Assembly: GCA_001774505.1 (NCBI GenBank)
Contig: MFAF01000102.1
Coordinates: forward strand, 13,818-27,923
Source: Candidatus Coatesbacteria bacterium RBG_13_66_14
Lineage (GTDB): Bacteria; RBG-13-66-14
Direction of reading: 5' to 3'
DNA: 14,106 nucleotides
A model generated the notes under the pieces. It was not told the DNA's origin. It made no database searches and saw only the letters and a list, made by a program, of their open reading frames with translations. Numbering within the stretch: position 1 is the first letter of the stretch; every line of letters begins with the position of its first letter. Positions 5,383-14,049 of this stretch are shown piece by piece. The translations under genes were made by a program, and so were the position numbers.

Positions 5383-6756
5383 TCACTCCTCGGAGGGCGG
5401 GATAATTTTTGCGGGGTTCAGGACGTTCCGTGGGTCCAGGCGACGTTTGACGCGCCGGGAGAGCTCAATCACCGACTCGGGCAGCTCCCGCCCGATGAAG
5501 GGCTGCTTGGACAGGCCGACGCCGTGCTCGCCGGAAAGCGTACCGCCCAAGGCTAACACGGCGGCCAACAGCTCGTCCAGGGCCTTCCGCGCCCGGGCGT
5601 GTTCGCCGGAATCCGCCGGGTCGCACATGACGTTCACGTGGAGGTTGCCGTCGCCGGCGTGGCCGAAGACGGGGATCGAGAGATTGTACCTGTGCCGCAG
5701 CTCCTCGATGGTCTCGACCATCCGGGGGAGCGCGCCCCGGGGCACGACAACGTCCTCGTTGATTTTCAGGGGCTTGAGGCGGGCGACGGCCGGCGAGCCG
5801 GCGCGGCGCATGGCCCAGAGCTTTTCCTGCTCCGCGGCCTCCCGGGCCACGGACAGCTCGACGGCCCCCCGGCGCTCGTAGATGCCGCGGACGGCGGGCA
5901 GATTATCCCCGACTTCCCCCGGCGAGCCGTCCAGCTCGACCAGGAGAAGGGTGGAGTCCCCCGGCGGCGGCGGCTCGCCCAGATAGCGGCTGACGCACCG
6001 CAGGGTCTCGGCGTCCATGAACTCCAGCTTGGACGGCGCGAGGCCCGAGGAGAGAATTTCGGTCACCGCGTCGCAGGCCTTTGCCGTGTCCGGAAAGAGC
6101 GCCCGGACGGTCGCCGTGTCCGGGGGAAATTTTGCCAGGTGCAGCCGGAGCTCCAGAGCCACGCCCAGTGTGCCCTCGCTCGCCAGAAGGAGCTGTGTCA
6201 GCGCCGGGTCTTCGCCTGAGTCCACGAGCGTCCCGTCGGGCAGGGCCGCCAGGACCGACTTCACCCAGTCCCCGGTGACGCCGTAGCGAACGCCGCGGGG
6301 GCCGCCGGCGTTCTCGGAAAAGTTGCCGCCCAGGGTCGAGACGTCCTGGCTGGCCGGGTCCGGCGGGTAGAAAAGCCCGATTTTTTCCACCGCCCGTTGG
6401 AGGTCTTCCGTCACCACGCCGGGCTCGACCACCGCCTCGCGCCGGGTTTCGTCAATCCCGAGAATCCGGTTCAGCCGGTCCAGGAGCAATACCACGCCGC
6501 CCCGAACGGTCAGGCTCCCGCCGGTGAAGCCGGTCCCCGCGCCTCGGGGGACGATGGGGATTTTAAAAAAGTTCGCCAGCCGGAGAATCGGCGGGACCTG
6601 GCCCCGGTCGGTCACGCGGACGACGAGTTGCGGTTGCAGGGGCTTGTTCGTGGCGTCGTAGGAGTGGGCGAAGAGGTCGGTGGGCTTCTGAAGCAGGTTC
6701 TTCCGGCCGACGATGCGGCGCAGTCCGCGGATGAAGGCGGGCGGGAGCTTCCCCAT
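5383..6756 (-). CDS. GlcD-type FAD-linked oxidoreductase (glycolate/D-lactate dehydrogenase family)
   Basis: A 457-residue flavoprotein of the FAD_binding_4 / FAD-oxidase_C family. The FAD-binding N-terminal half shows VPRGAGTGFTGGS (69-81), YPPDPAS (130-136) and GGNFSENAGGPRGVRYGVTGDWV (positions 143-165). The substrate half shows the metal-binding-type motif GHAGDGNLHVN (365-375), GTLSGEHGVG (405-414) and the closing DPRNVLNPAKI. It probably oxidises D-lactate or glycolate. No FeS or second Glc subunit is present nearby, so it may act alone or with distant partners. I chose ATG at 6756, which overlaps the upstream TGA (TGATG). The frame stays open upstream, but that part is low-complexity Arg/Gly and shadows the preceding gene. 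Confidence 0.92.
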   Translation of the reverse strand: MGKLPPAFIRGLRRIVGRKNLLQKPTDLFAHSYDATNKPLQPQLVVRVTDRGQVPPILRLANFFKIPIVPRGAGTGFTGGSLTVRGGVVLLLDRLNRILGIDETRREAVVEPGVVTEDLQRAVEKIGLFYPPDPASQDVSTLGGNFSENAGGPRGVRYGVTGDWVKSVLAALPDGTLVDSGEDPALTQLLLASEGTLGVALELRLHLAKFPPDTATVRALFPDTAKACDAVTEILSSGLAPSKLEFMDAETLRCVSRYLGEPPPPGDSTLLLVELDGSPGEVGDNLPAVRGIYERRGAVELSVAREAAEQEKLWAMRRAGSPAVARLKPLKINEDVVVPRGALPRMVETIEELRHRYNLSIPVFGHAGDGNLHVNVMCDPADSGEHARARKALDELLAAVLALGGTLSGEHGVGLSKQPFIGRELPESVIELSRRVKRRLDPRNVLNPAKIIPPSEE

Positions 6757-7580
6757 CACCAGTCCTCGGGGGTGGGGCCCCAGTCCAGGCCGCGGCAGTC
6801 CTCGAGGTCGCGGAGCTTCACCGGGTCGCCGCCCTCGACCGGCGCGGCCATGACCGCCCCGACCCCGGCGTCGTAGTAGGCGACCCATTCCCCGTCTGGG
6901 CTGAAGGAGGGGTAGCAGGGGCGCGCATCGGTGGGCAACGCCAGGTTCCGCGGGCGCTCCCCGCCGGTCAGGTCAACCAGAATCACGTCATTGCCGACGG
7001 CCACCGCCAGACGGGTCCCATCGGGCGAGACGTCCGGCTCCCGGATGGGGTCCATCCGCACCAGGAGCACCTCCTGCTCCCCCGTGTTCACATTGCGTTC
7101 GACGACGGTCCACTCGGCGACGGCGAGACTGACGTAGTACACCGTGAGCCAGTCGCCCTGAACGGGCCACAGGCCGACGTTGTCCAGCCAATCCAGCGGG
7201 TCGGTGACGCCGTTCCAGTGCCACAAATCGCCGTCAATGGTGTAGCACAGGGTGGTGTATTCAATCCAGGAGGGCTCGGCGCCGGGGAAGGGCGCCCGGT
7301 GCGCCGCCACCTCGCCGGTGCGCGTGGGGCGGACGTAGAGCATTTCCTCGCCGTCCACGGTGAGCTCGACGGCCACGCGGGAGCCGTCGTAGATGAGCGC
7401 CAGGTCGCCGCAGTCGGCCTCGACGGGAAGGGGGACCTCGCGGAGGTCGTCGGTTTCGAGGTCGTAGGTGTAGGGGAGGTGCCGCCCGGCATCCGCGTCG
7501 TAGGCGGAAAAGGCCAGCCGACCCTCCTGGGCGAGGGCGACGGTGGAGATGAGGCAAGTAATTTTCAGTAACTTGGACAT
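6756..7580 (-). CDS. Exported TolB-like PD40 beta-propeller protein
   Basis: A 274-residue protein with a signal peptide (residues 1-17, cleavage after VALA) and a repeat pattern typical of TolB/WD40-like PD40 blades: PDVSPDGTRLAVAVGNDVILVDL (182-204) and PSFSPDGEWVAYYDA (224-238), with degenerate blades earlier. Such propellers usually bind proteins or peptides in the periplasm; no enzyme motif is visible. The partner is unknown. The ATG at 7580 has no clear ribosome binding site, unlike its neighbours. It follows the AT-rich gene by 12 bases, so an insertion there may have displaced its original leader. It overlaps the glcD-like gene by one base. Confidence 0.75.
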   Translation of the reverse strand: MSKLLKITCLISTVALAQEGRLAFSAYDADAGRHLPYTYDLETDDLREVPLPVEADCGDLALIYDGSRVAVELTVDGEEMLYVRPTRTGEVAAHRAPFPGAEPSWIEYTTLCYTIDGDLWHWNGVTDPLDWLDNVGLWPVQGDWLTVYYVSLAVAEWTVVERNVNTGEQEVLLVRMDPIREPDVSPDGTRLAVAVGNDVILVDLTGGERPRNLALPTDARPCYPSFSPDGEWVAYYDAGVGAVMAAPVEGGDPVKLRDLEDCRGLDWGPTPEDW

Positions 7581-7592
7581 AGAAGGGTTTTT

Positions 7593-8618
7593 CTATCGTT
7601 GGTATATATCCAGTGCTTTTTTAAGTTCATTTGGTGATACCTTAATAAGGTAATCAGGGATAAAGGATAACGGCATATAATCGCATCTCCAGAAATCGAA
7701 ATAATAAAGATCCCACATTATACGATAAGAGTTGATTTGTTGATAGTAGTGTTTTTCGTTGTCATACAAAGAAATATATAGAAGCATCAATCTATATATT
7801 CCATCTTCAAATTTTGTTATATTATCAAATACCATTTTATTAAAATCATCGTATGTTACATTTGCAAATTGTTGAGGGAAATGATAATGCCCCGGGTAGG
7901 CGTAGTTAGGAAATACATGTATCCAATCATTAAGCAACAATCCCCGTTGTGCATCAATTCCCCGTAAGGGATAACAAATACCATTTGCATTATTATCGAA
8001 AGCAAACATATAAATACCAAATAATGCATGGCCTTGGTTCTTTGTATTCTTAAACGTGTGATAAAAGTGGATTTGATAATGGTCTTGATTGGCCTCTAAA
8101 TACTCCTGATTGTACTGTATACTTGTATCAAATTGAATTTGTCTGAACTCACCCTTTCCGTAAGGTACTATTTTATTAACCTTATATAATTCACCATCAT
8201 CATGGCGCATAAACTTAATTTTATCTTGCTTAATTGTGCATAGATTGGTCGTTTGGGGTATGGATACTATTTCAGGATTAATGCTTGAAATTCGAAGGTC
8301 TAAATCAAAAGCCCTGAAATCCTTTTGTTCCCGTACCTGTTTATATAGAATTAATCCAGTTAAACCATATACCAAGACCGAGAAAAATATTAAAGTCCAT
8401 TCAAGGAAATTGTAAGACCAAGAAAATGTACTTATTTGTAGGTTGCTAGTGCTACTTGCTCCAATGAGAAATGCTATGAAAATAATAGCTACAATAAATA
8501 AAATAATTATTAATAAGTAATATATTTTATCTTCTCTTTTTCTTTGGGTTTTATTTTTACTGTTCTCTGAGATATATCTGAGTGCTTTTAAAACCCTTTT
8601 TAACAAGCTTATCATCAT
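7593..8618 (-). CDS. Unrecognised two-TM membrane protein, AT-rich and probably horizontally acquired
   Basis: A 341-residue protein of unknown function. A basic N-terminus (KNKTQRKRED) leads to two predicted membrane helices (about 32-53 and 71-92), then a soluble domain of ~245 residues rich in Tyr, Phe, Asn and Asp. I recognise no motif. The gene is strongly AT-rich (a sampled 60-base line is about one third G+C) while both flanks are plainly GC-rich, and its codons follow suit (many Lys AAA, Ile ATA, Asn AAT). It nevertheless fits neatly into the operon: its ATG-ATG start lies nine bases after the lptB stop, with GGTAAGGA as ribosome binding site. No transposase, integrase or terminal repeats are visible. 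An accessory role such as defence or envelope stress is possible but has no direct support. Confidence 0.8.
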   Translation of the reverse strand: MMISLLKRVLKALRYISENSKNKTQRKREDKIYYLLIIILFIVAIIFIAFLIGASSTSNLQISTFSWSYNFLEWTLIFFSVLVYGLTGLILYKQVREQKDFRAFDLDLRISSINPEIVSIPQTTNLCTIKQDKIKFMRHDDGELYKVNKIVPYGKGEFRQIQFDTSIQYNQEYLEANQDHYQIHFYHTFKNTKNQGHALFGIYMFAFDNNANGICYPLRGIDAQRGLLLNDWIHVFPNYAYPGHYHFPQQFANVTYDDFNKMVFDNITKFEDGIYRLMLLYISLYDNEKHYYQQINSYRIMWDLYYFDFWRCDYMPLSFIPDYLIKVSPNELKKALDIYQR

Positions 8619-8627
8619 GTCCTTACC

Positions 8628-9407
8628 TCACATCTGGAAGCGCTCGCCCAAATATATCCGGCGGGCTTCGGGGTCGTTCGCCAGCTCCTGGCTCGTCCCC
8701 TCGATAAGAATCTGACCCTCGTACATGATGTACGACCGGTCCGTGATGGAGAGCGTCTCGCGCACGTTGTGGTCGGTCACCAGAATCCCCAGGCCGTCGT
8801 CCTGGAGCTTCTCGATAATTTTCTGGATGCCCTCCACGGCGATGGGGTCTATGCCGGCGAAGGGCTCGTCGAGGAGCATGAAGCGCGGCTGCCTTACCAA
8901 AGCCCGCGTTATCTCCACCCGCCGCCTCTCACCGCCGGAAAGCGTGTAGGCCTTTTTATCCGCCAGGGGGGTCAAGTCCAGCTTGGCCAGCAGTTCCTTC
9001 AGCCGGTCCGCGCGTTCCTTGTGCGTCAGCGGCAGTGTCTCCAGGATGGCGTAGATGTTGTCGCGGACGGTGAGTTTGGTGAAGATGGAGGGCTCCTGGG
9101 CCAGGTAACCGATTCCCATGCGCGCGCGCTTGTACATCGGCTCGCGGGTTATGTCCTCGCCGTCCAGGTGGACGTGGCCCGCGTCGGGGCGGATGAGGCC
9201 GGTTATCATATAAAAGGTGGTGGTCTTCCCCGCGCCGTTGGGGCCCAGAAGTCCCACCACCTCGCCCTGCCGCACCCGGATGGAGGCGTCCGCGACCACC
9301 TTCCGCTTGCGGTAGATTTTATCCAGGCCCGAGGTGGACAGGACGGAGCCGTTGTGCTCCGGCTTCCCCGCGGGCTTGGCGTCGGCTTTGATGTCGGTTT
9401 CGGCCAC
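8628..9407 (-). CDS. lptB: LPS export ABC transporter ATPase LptB
   Basis: The cytosolic ATPase that powers the LptB2FG complex, which extracts lipopolysaccharide from the inner membrane and drives it along the Lpt bridge. The ABC motifs are complete: Walker [10 protein letters not shown] (55-63), Q-loop YLAQEPSIF (101-109), signature LSGGE (156-160), Walker B FMLLDEP (176-182) and H-loop TDHNVRET (211-218). The C-terminal YLGERFQM matches the family ending. It is 259 residues, with an extra ~20-residue charged N-terminus. The start is GTG at 9407, five bases after the lptA-like stop, with GAGGAG overlapping that stop. The lptA-lptB neighbourhood supports the assignment over a generic amino-acid transporter ATPase. 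Confidence 0.93.
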   Translation of the reverse strand: MAETDIKADAKPAGKPEHNGSVLSTSGLDKIYRKRKVVADASIRVRQGEVVGLLGPNGAGKTTTFYMITGLIRPDAGHVHLDGEDITREPMYKRARMGIGYLAQEPSIFTKLTVRDNIYAILETLPLTHKERADRLKELLAKLDLTPLADKKAYTLSGGERRRVEITRALVRQPRFMLLDEPFAGIDPIAVEGIQKIIEKLQDDGLGILVTDHNVRETLSITDRSYIMYEGQILIEGTSQELANDPEARRIYLGERFQM

Positions 9408-9412
9408 CGGCT

Positions 9413-10570
9413 CTACTCCTCGGTTTGCGTTTCTTCGGCTACCGGCGTCTCCGGCTCGGGGGCCTCGGCCCTCTCGGGGGGGACGTAGCTCCCCTGGGCG
9501 TGCCCGCGGGCGACGAAGCGGTCCAGCTCTCCGTCCACCAGAAAGAGGTCCATGTGCGAGCCCTGCATCTCGGTGCGGCCCCGTTCGGGGTGCGGGTTGC
9601 CGGGGTCGGGCTGGTAGAGGGCGTAGGCGTCCCCCTCGAGGGTTATCTGGGTCGCCACCTCGTCCTGGAGGTAGATGGTTATCTCCTGGGCCCGGGAGTC
9701 TATCCGCCCCTCCTCCCCCGAGGCCGGGTCGGGCAGGTACAGGGCGGTGGCGTTCCCGGTGCAGACGATGCGGTCGGCCGCGTCGCCCACGTAGAAGAGT
9801 ACGATACGGTCGCCCGCCAGTTCAAGCTTCCCCTCGCCCCCGTCCGCCGCGTCCTCTTCCTTGGCCACGTGGTACACCGCCCGGGCGGTGCCGTCAATCT
9901 CTATCTTCTCCAGTCCGCCCTCCTCGTCGAGGAGGTGCATGGTCATCAGTTCCCCGCCGGCCTTGTCGTCCCCCCGCCAGGCGATGGGGTCGCCCTCGAG
10001 GATGATCTTGTTCTCGCCGCCGTAATAGGTCGCCCGGTCGCCCTCGGCGTGAAGCTCCCCCTGGTCTATGCGCACCCCGCCCGAGGCCACCCCCCGGTCC
10101 TCGTCCAGGTAGTACTCCATCACCTTGCCCGTGACGTGGACGTCGCCCCCGGCGCGGTTCACCAGAAATAGCTCCGGCTCCTCGGTGAGGATCACGTAGC
10201 GGCCGGCGCGGTGGTACTCCAGGTAGCGCCCCTCGAGTCGGGCGTTCTTCTCTCTGTCCAGGACCATGACCCGGCCCTTGAGGAGGGCTATCTGTTCCCG
10301 GTCGTAGTAGTAGAGCTCGTCGGCGGTAATCTCCGTCGGTCCCTGGACGAGCCTGACGTGACCCAGGGCGCGGACGGTGCGGATGCCCTCGGCGAAGTTC
10401 CCCACCACGCGGTCGGCCTCGAGGTAGTAATCCTCGCCGGGCTTGCCCAGCTCGATGCGCCGGGGCTCCCCGTCGGAGACTGTCGTCTCCTCGGTCTCCT
10501 CGGCCGTCGAAGTCGCCAGCAAAAGGGCCAGGATGGCCGCGGCGAGATTTTTACCGAGGGTCGGTTTCAT
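9413..10570 (-). CDS. LptA/OstA-like periplasmic LPS transport protein
   Basis: A 385-residue exported protein: signal peptide 1-~23 ([14 protein letters not shown]), then repeating short beta-strand units of the OstA/LptA type, such as [25 protein letters not shown]-like and [18 protein letters not shown] and [18 protein letters not shown]. It ends in an acidic, proline-rich tail ([18 protein letters not shown]). LptA forms the beta-jelly-roll bridge that carries LPS across the periplasm, and lptB follows immediately. It is about twice the length of classical LptA, so it may contain two OstA units or combine LptA with LptC-like functions. I chose ATG at 10570, which overlaps the upstream stop as ATGA; the longer open frame upstream is an antisense-like shadow rich in Arg/Gly/Pro. 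Confidence 0.83.
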   Translation of the reverse strand: MKPTLGKNLAAAILALLLATSTAEETEETTVSDGEPRRIELGKPGEDYYLEADRVVGNFAEGIRTVRALGHVRLVQGPTEITADELYYYDREQIALLKGRVMVLDREKNARLEGRYLEYHRAGRYVILTEEPELFLVNRAGGDVHVTGKVMEYYLDEDRGVASGGVRIDQGELHAEGDRATYYGGENKIILEGDPIAWRGDDKAGGELMTMHLLDEEGGLEKIEIDGTARAVYHVAKEEDAADGGEGKLELAGDRIVLFYVGDAADRIVCTGNATALYLPDPASGEEGRIDSRAQEITIYLQDEVATQITLEGDAYALYQPDPGNPHPERGRTEMQGSHMDLFLVDGELDRFVARGHAQGSYVPPERAEAPEPETPVAEETQTEE

Positions 10571-11343
10571 GCGACCAGCGTCAGGTAGGCCGAGTCGGGA
10601 ACGAAGACGTCGGCTAAAAAACGCAACGGAGGCAGGGTTTGAATCAACTTGAGCGCCAGCCGGTACACCCGCCCGCCCTCCTCGGGGAGCCGGAGCCGCC
10701 AGCGGTTGATGATTCTGCCGAATCCCGCTCTTTGCAGCAGCCGTCGCGTCAGGCCCGGCGTGAACCAGTGCAGGGCGGGATTGGCCGTGTGGCCCACCAA
10801 CTCCGGTCGGCGCCGGACGGCCCAGCGCATGAACCGCCGCTTCAGCCGTAACGGGTACCAGCCGAAGAGGGGGAAGCCCCGGATTTCGTGCTGGCGGGGG
10901 CAGAGGGCCGACGTGGAGTAGAACCACAGAGCCCCGTCCGATTTGAGAACCCGCCGCGCCTCCCGCAGACTCAGCTCCAGGTCCGCCGCGTGCTCCAGGA
11001 CGCTCGAGGCGATGACCAGGTCGCAGCTGGCGTCTGGGAGGGGGAGCGCCTCGGCCCGTCCCTCCAGCACCGGAATCTCCTCGCCCAGCTTCGCCGAGAG
11101 CCTCTGAGCCGTTTCCCGGGCTCGTCGGTCGGGCTCCACTCCCACGGCGTCGTACCCCCTGCGTTTCAGGACCAGCACCATGACACCGGCGGCGCAACCC
11201 ACGTCCACGATCCGCGCCCCGGTTTCCAGGCGCTTGAACCTCCCGAGCCGGCGGAGCAGGAGATGAGCGAAAAGCTCCTCTTCGGGCAGCCTGCTCTCCG
11301 CCTCGTCCACGGTCAACGATTCTGTGGCCCGCTGACTCACCAT
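10567..11343 (-). CDS. Class I SAM-dependent methyltransferase (Methyltransf_11 type)
   Basis: A 258-residue cytosolic protein. The SAM-binding motif I is VDVGCAAG (46-53), with the acidic end of strand 2 at Glu70 and a motif IV region CDLVIASSVLEH (107-118). The C-terminal third is basic and carries residues such as PLFGWYPLRLKRRF. Together with the acyltransferase upstream and lptA/lptB downstream, it may modify a lipid- or surface-linked sugar; the substrate is not determined. ATG at 11343 overlaps the acyltransferase end by seven bases; the next codon, GTG, would give a four-base overlap instead. It overlaps lptA by four bases (ATGA), a sign of translational coupling. Confidence 0.88.
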   Translation of the reverse strand: MVSQRATESLTVDEAESRLPEEELFAHLLLRRLGRFKRLETGARIVDVGCAAGVMVLVLKRRGYDAVGVEPDRRARETAQRLSAKLGEEIPVLEGRAEALPLPDASCDLVIASSVLEHAADLELSLREARRVLKSDGALWFYSTSALCPRQHEIRGFPLFGWYPLRLKRRFMRWAVRRRPELVGHTANPALHWFTPGLTRRLLQRAGFGRIINRWRLRLPEEGGRVYRLALKLIQTLPPLRFLADVFVPDSAYLTLVA

Positions 11344-11957
11344 CGGCCCTCGACGGACGGCGGCTCGCCCACCCCCATTATCACGCGGGCCGGGTTCCCG
11401 GCGATGACGACCTTTTCGGGGAAGCGGCCCATCACGACCGCCCCCGCGGCTACGGTGCTGCCCCGGCGGATGCGCGTGCCGGGCAGGATGAAGGCGTCGG
11501 CGGCCACCCAGCAGTCGTCGCCTATCTCCACCGCCCTGACGCCTACGAGCGTCGGATCGCTCCGTCGACCGGGGTAAAGGCTGTGGAAGTGGGTGTCCGT
11601 TATCCGGCAATCAGCCAGAATGCAGTTCTTTCCGACAACTATCCTCTCGGCGCAACCCATGCGCGTGCCGTTCAGGTAGGTGCCGGCGCCGATGTGTATC
11701 TCGGCCTCGGGAGAATACGTCGGCAGGCTGACGGTCAGGGTGCCGTCCACGTAAACGTCGTCCCCGATCACCACCCGGCCCGGCCCCCGGATTCGCAGCC
11801 GGCCCAGCAGACGGAAATTCTTCCCGAGCTTTACCCGTCTCCGGAAGACGCAGCGCAGACGGGCGATCCATCCGCGCAGGCGGCTCCACGCGTACCGGAG
11901 GGCGCGACCCGGCTCTCGGATCGCTCGGCTGAGCTTGGCTGGTTGCGGTTCGTCCAT
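11337..11957 (-). CDS. Left-handed beta-helix (hexapeptide repeat) acyltransferase
   Basis: A 206-residue protein. A basic N-terminal region (1-45) is followed by hexapeptide-repeat turns (about 50-190: IGDDVYVDG, IHIGAGTYLNG, IVVGKNCILADC, VEIGDDCWVAADAFILPG, STVAAGAVV). His123 and His125 in TDTHFHSLYPG fit the catalytic histidine region of WbbJ/maltose O-acetyltransferase-type enzymes, and GNPARVI is the usual C-terminal signature. It probably transfers an acetyl or similar acyl group to a sugar of a surface glycan. It is the first gene of the minus-strand run, behind a good promoter. The ribosome binding site before the ATG at 11957 is weak (CAGGG). Confidence 0.88.
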   Translation of the reverse strand: MDEPQPAKLSRAIREPGRALRYAWSRLRGWIARLRCVFRRRVKLGKNFRLLGRLRIRGPGRVVIGDDVYVDGTLTVSLPTYSPEAEIHIGAGTYLNGTRMGCAERIVVGKNCILADCRITDTHFHSLYPGRRSDPTLVGVRAVEIGDDCWVAADAFILPGTRIRRGSTVAAGAVVMGRFPEKVVIAGNPARVIMGVGEPPSVEGRW

Positions 11958-11996
11958 TGCCCTGGGAAAGTGAGCTTAGTTCCCTTTCGACAAGGG

Positions 11997-12025
11997 ATTA
12001 TGCCACGCACAATCCAGCGGGTCAA
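11997..12025 (-). promoter_or_regulatory. Promoter of the minus-strand acyltransferase-lpt gene run
   Basis: On the minus strand TTGACC (12025-12020) and CATAAT (12002-11997) are separated by 17 bases, matching five of six consensus positions in each box. It lies about 40 bases before the acyltransferase start and back-to-back with the M14 promoter. Confidence 0.72.
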
Positions 12026-12044
12026 CGCTCGGGCTCGGCCCCCC

Positions 12045-12073
12045 TTGACGCTCGGCCGGTCGGGTACTAATAT
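12045..12073 (+). promoter_or_regulatory. Promoter of the M14 carboxypeptidase gene
   Basis: TTGACG (12045-12050) and TAATAT (12068-12073) are separated by 17 bases. Transcription would start near 12080, leaving a very short leader that holds the AAGGAGG ribosome binding site (12083-12089). Confidence 0.7.
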
Positions 12074-12093
12074 GAATCGTGGAAGGAGGAGCA

Positions 12094-14049
12094 ATGAAAC
12101 GGATCGTGTTTTTGCTCCTTGTCTGGGCGGTCCTGACCGGCGCGACCGAGTCGCTGGTCCTGGTCGGCCCGATCGAACGCGATGATCTGGCCCTGCTCTC
12201 GGGGTACCCCCTCGTCATTGACGACTACCGCTCGGGATACGCCTATTGCTACACCGACGCCCCGGGGCTCCTGGCCGGTCTGCCGTGGCCGCACCGGGTG
12301 CTCGTCGCCGACCTGGCGGCGCATTACGCCGCCGAGCGCGCCCTCTGGCCGGCCGACGACCGCGACGAGCCCTGGGACGCCTTCCACTCCTACGACGACA
12401 CCATCGCCCTGCTGCAGCAGTGGGCCGCCGAATACCCCAACATCTGCCGACTGGTGGACGCGGGCGATTCGGTCCAGGGCCGGAAGCTCTACGTTCTCGT
12501 CGTCACCGACAACCCCTCCTTCGAGGAGTACGAGCCCGAGGTCCGCATCGTCGGCACCATCCACGGTGACGAGATAACCGCCAACGAGATAGTCCTCTAC
12601 GCCGCCGAGCGCCTCCTCACCGGCTACGGCGTAGATCCCGAGATAACCGGTCTGGTCAAGGGCTTCGAAATCTGGCTCCAGCCGCTGGTCAACCCCGACG
12701 GATACGTCATGGGTACCCGGTTAAACGCCGACGGTGTGGACCTGAACCGCAACTTCAGCTACCAGTGGGATTCGGACGAGTGGTACGCCGGCCCCGCCCC
12801 GTTCAGCGAGCCGGAGACCCGGGCCGTGGCCGATTACTCCGGGTGTCGGGAGGCGCACGTTCCCGATGTGGTCGAGGACAACACCTTCGTCCTGGGCCTC
12901 ACCTACCACTCCGGCGCCATCTGCGTGAACTACGTCTGGAACTACCAGCAGGAGCGCGCGCCCGACGACGCCCACGTCCAGACCATCTGCTACGACTACT
13001 CCGACTCGTGCGAACTCTCCCCGCAGTACCCGCCCTGGGTCGAGGGCCACAGCCACCAGGACGACACGTACATGGACTGGGTGACCAACGGCTGGGATTG
13101 GTACGAGACCCACGGGGACTTGAACGACTGGAGCTACGGCGCGCGGGGGTGCATTGACACCACCATCGAGGCCGACGACGACAAGCACACCGACCCGCGC
13201 GACATCCTCTCCCAGGCCGACGTGAACTGGTACGCCGTCAAGAGCTGGATCGAGTGGGCCGACGACGGACTCCACGGGCGGGTCACCGAGGCCGGCGGCG
13301 GACCCGTTCCGGTCACCATCACCGTGGGCGACCGCGACGAGGGCTTCGCATACTCGGATCCCACCCAGCACGGAGATTACTGGCTCCCACTGGCCGACGG
13401 CCTCTACAACATCGCCTTTTCCGCCATGGGTTACGTTCCCGTCGTCTTCGAGGATGTGGAGGTCACCGGGGAGGACACGCCGCCGCTGGACGTGGAACTC
13501 GACCCCTTAGAGGCGGGCGACGATCTGGTGCTCAGCGCCGGTAGGACCTCCGACGGGGTGCTCGTCCTCTGGCGGCCGGTCGGCGTTTACACCGGTTTCA
13601 ACCTGTACCGGTGTGACGCCGCGGGCCACGTGGGTGAGAAGCTGAACGGGTCCGTTCTCCCTGACTCCACCGTGAGCTTCCTGGACCTGGAACCGCCCGC
13701 CCCGGTGGCGCGGTACCGCCTCGAGGCCTTTACCCCCGAGGGGCACCGCCTGCTCTTCGGCCCCGTCGAGACAGAGACGGGGGCCGACCAGGAAAGGTTC
13801 GCGATTCTGGGTATCTATCCAAATCCTGTCGGGGAGCGGGCCGGGGTGGAGGTGAGCTCGGCCGGCGGGTACTGTGAGATCTCCGTGTACGATCTGGCCG
13901 GGCGGCTGGAATGCGTCCTCTATCGGGGGGAGCTCCCGTCCGGCCGCAAGCTCGTCGAGCTGGACGCCGGCGGGCTCGCCAACGGCGTGCATCTGCTGGT
14001 GGCGCACGGGGATGGGGTTCGGGTCCAGCGCTTCGTCGTCGCCCGGTGA
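12094..14049 (+). CDS. Secreted M14 metallocarboxypeptidase with C-terminal Por/T9SS-type sorting domain
   Basis: A 651-residue exported zinc carboxypeptidase. ATG at 12094 follows AAGGAGG; a signal peptide covers ~1-18. The M14 catalytic domain (about 95-390) shows zinc ligands His157 and Glu160 in GTIHGDEITANE and His272 in TYHSGA, substrate-binding NPDGY (200-204) and LNRNF (217-221), and the probable general-base Glu359 in DTTIEADDDKHTDP. A carboxypeptidase regulatory-like beta-sandwich follows (about 391-470), then a fibronectin-like region (~475-560). Residues ~570-651 (ILGIYPNPVG ... VYDLAGR ... LANGVHLL ... QRFVVA) are a type A Por-secretion C-terminal domain. The likely role is extracellular or surface peptide degradation. 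The secretion-system genes are not in this window. TGA at 14047-14049 is a true stop, because the sorting domain is complete. Confidence 0.92.
   Translation: MKRIVFLLLVWAVLTGATESLVLVGPIERDDLALLSGYPLVIDDYRSGYAYCYTDAPGLLAGLPWPHRVLVADLAAHYAAERALWPADDRDEPWDAFHSYDDTIALLQQWAAEYPNICRLVDAGDSVQGRKLYVLVVTDNPSFEEYEPEVRIVGTIHGDEITANEIVLYAAERLLTGYGVDPEITGLVKGFEIWLQPLVNPDGYVMGTRLNADGVDLNRNFSYQWDSDEWYAGPAPFSEPETRAVADYSGCREAHVPDVVEDNTFVLGLTYHSGAICVNYVWNYQQERAPDDAHVQTICYDYSDSCELSPQYPPWVEGHSHQDDTYMDWVTNGWDWYETHGDLNDWSYGARGCIDTTIEADDDKHTDPRDILSQADVNWYAVKSWIEWADDGLHGRVTEAGGGPVPVTITVGDRDEGFAYSDPTQHGDYWLPLADGLYNIAFSAMGYVPVVFEDVEVTGEDTPPLDVELDPLEAGDDLVLSAGRTSDGVLVLWRPVGVYTGFNLYRCDAAGHVGEKLNGSVLPDSTVSFLDLEPPAPVARYRLEAFTPEGHRLLFGPVETETGADQERFAILGIYPNPVGERAGVEVSSAGGYCEISVYDLAGRLECVLYRGELPSGRKLVELDAGGLANGVHLLVAHGDGVRVQRFVVAR

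Noticed and set aside
6757..6888. N-terminal extension of the glcD-like frame
   Set aside because: The extra 44 residues are low-complexity Arg/Gly and shadow the end of the PD40 gene; the TGATG overlap gives a natural start.
10571..11197. N-terminal extension of the lptA frame
   Set aside because: It is Arg/Gly/Pro-rich, lacks family similarity and overlaps the methyltransferase; the ATG at 10570 opens a good signal peptide and overlaps the upstream stop.
11981..11997. Hairpin TCCCTT/AAGGGA near the minus-strand promoter
   Set aside because: It overlaps the -10 box and probable start point, so it would not be fully transcribed; no terminator or riboswitch features accompany it.
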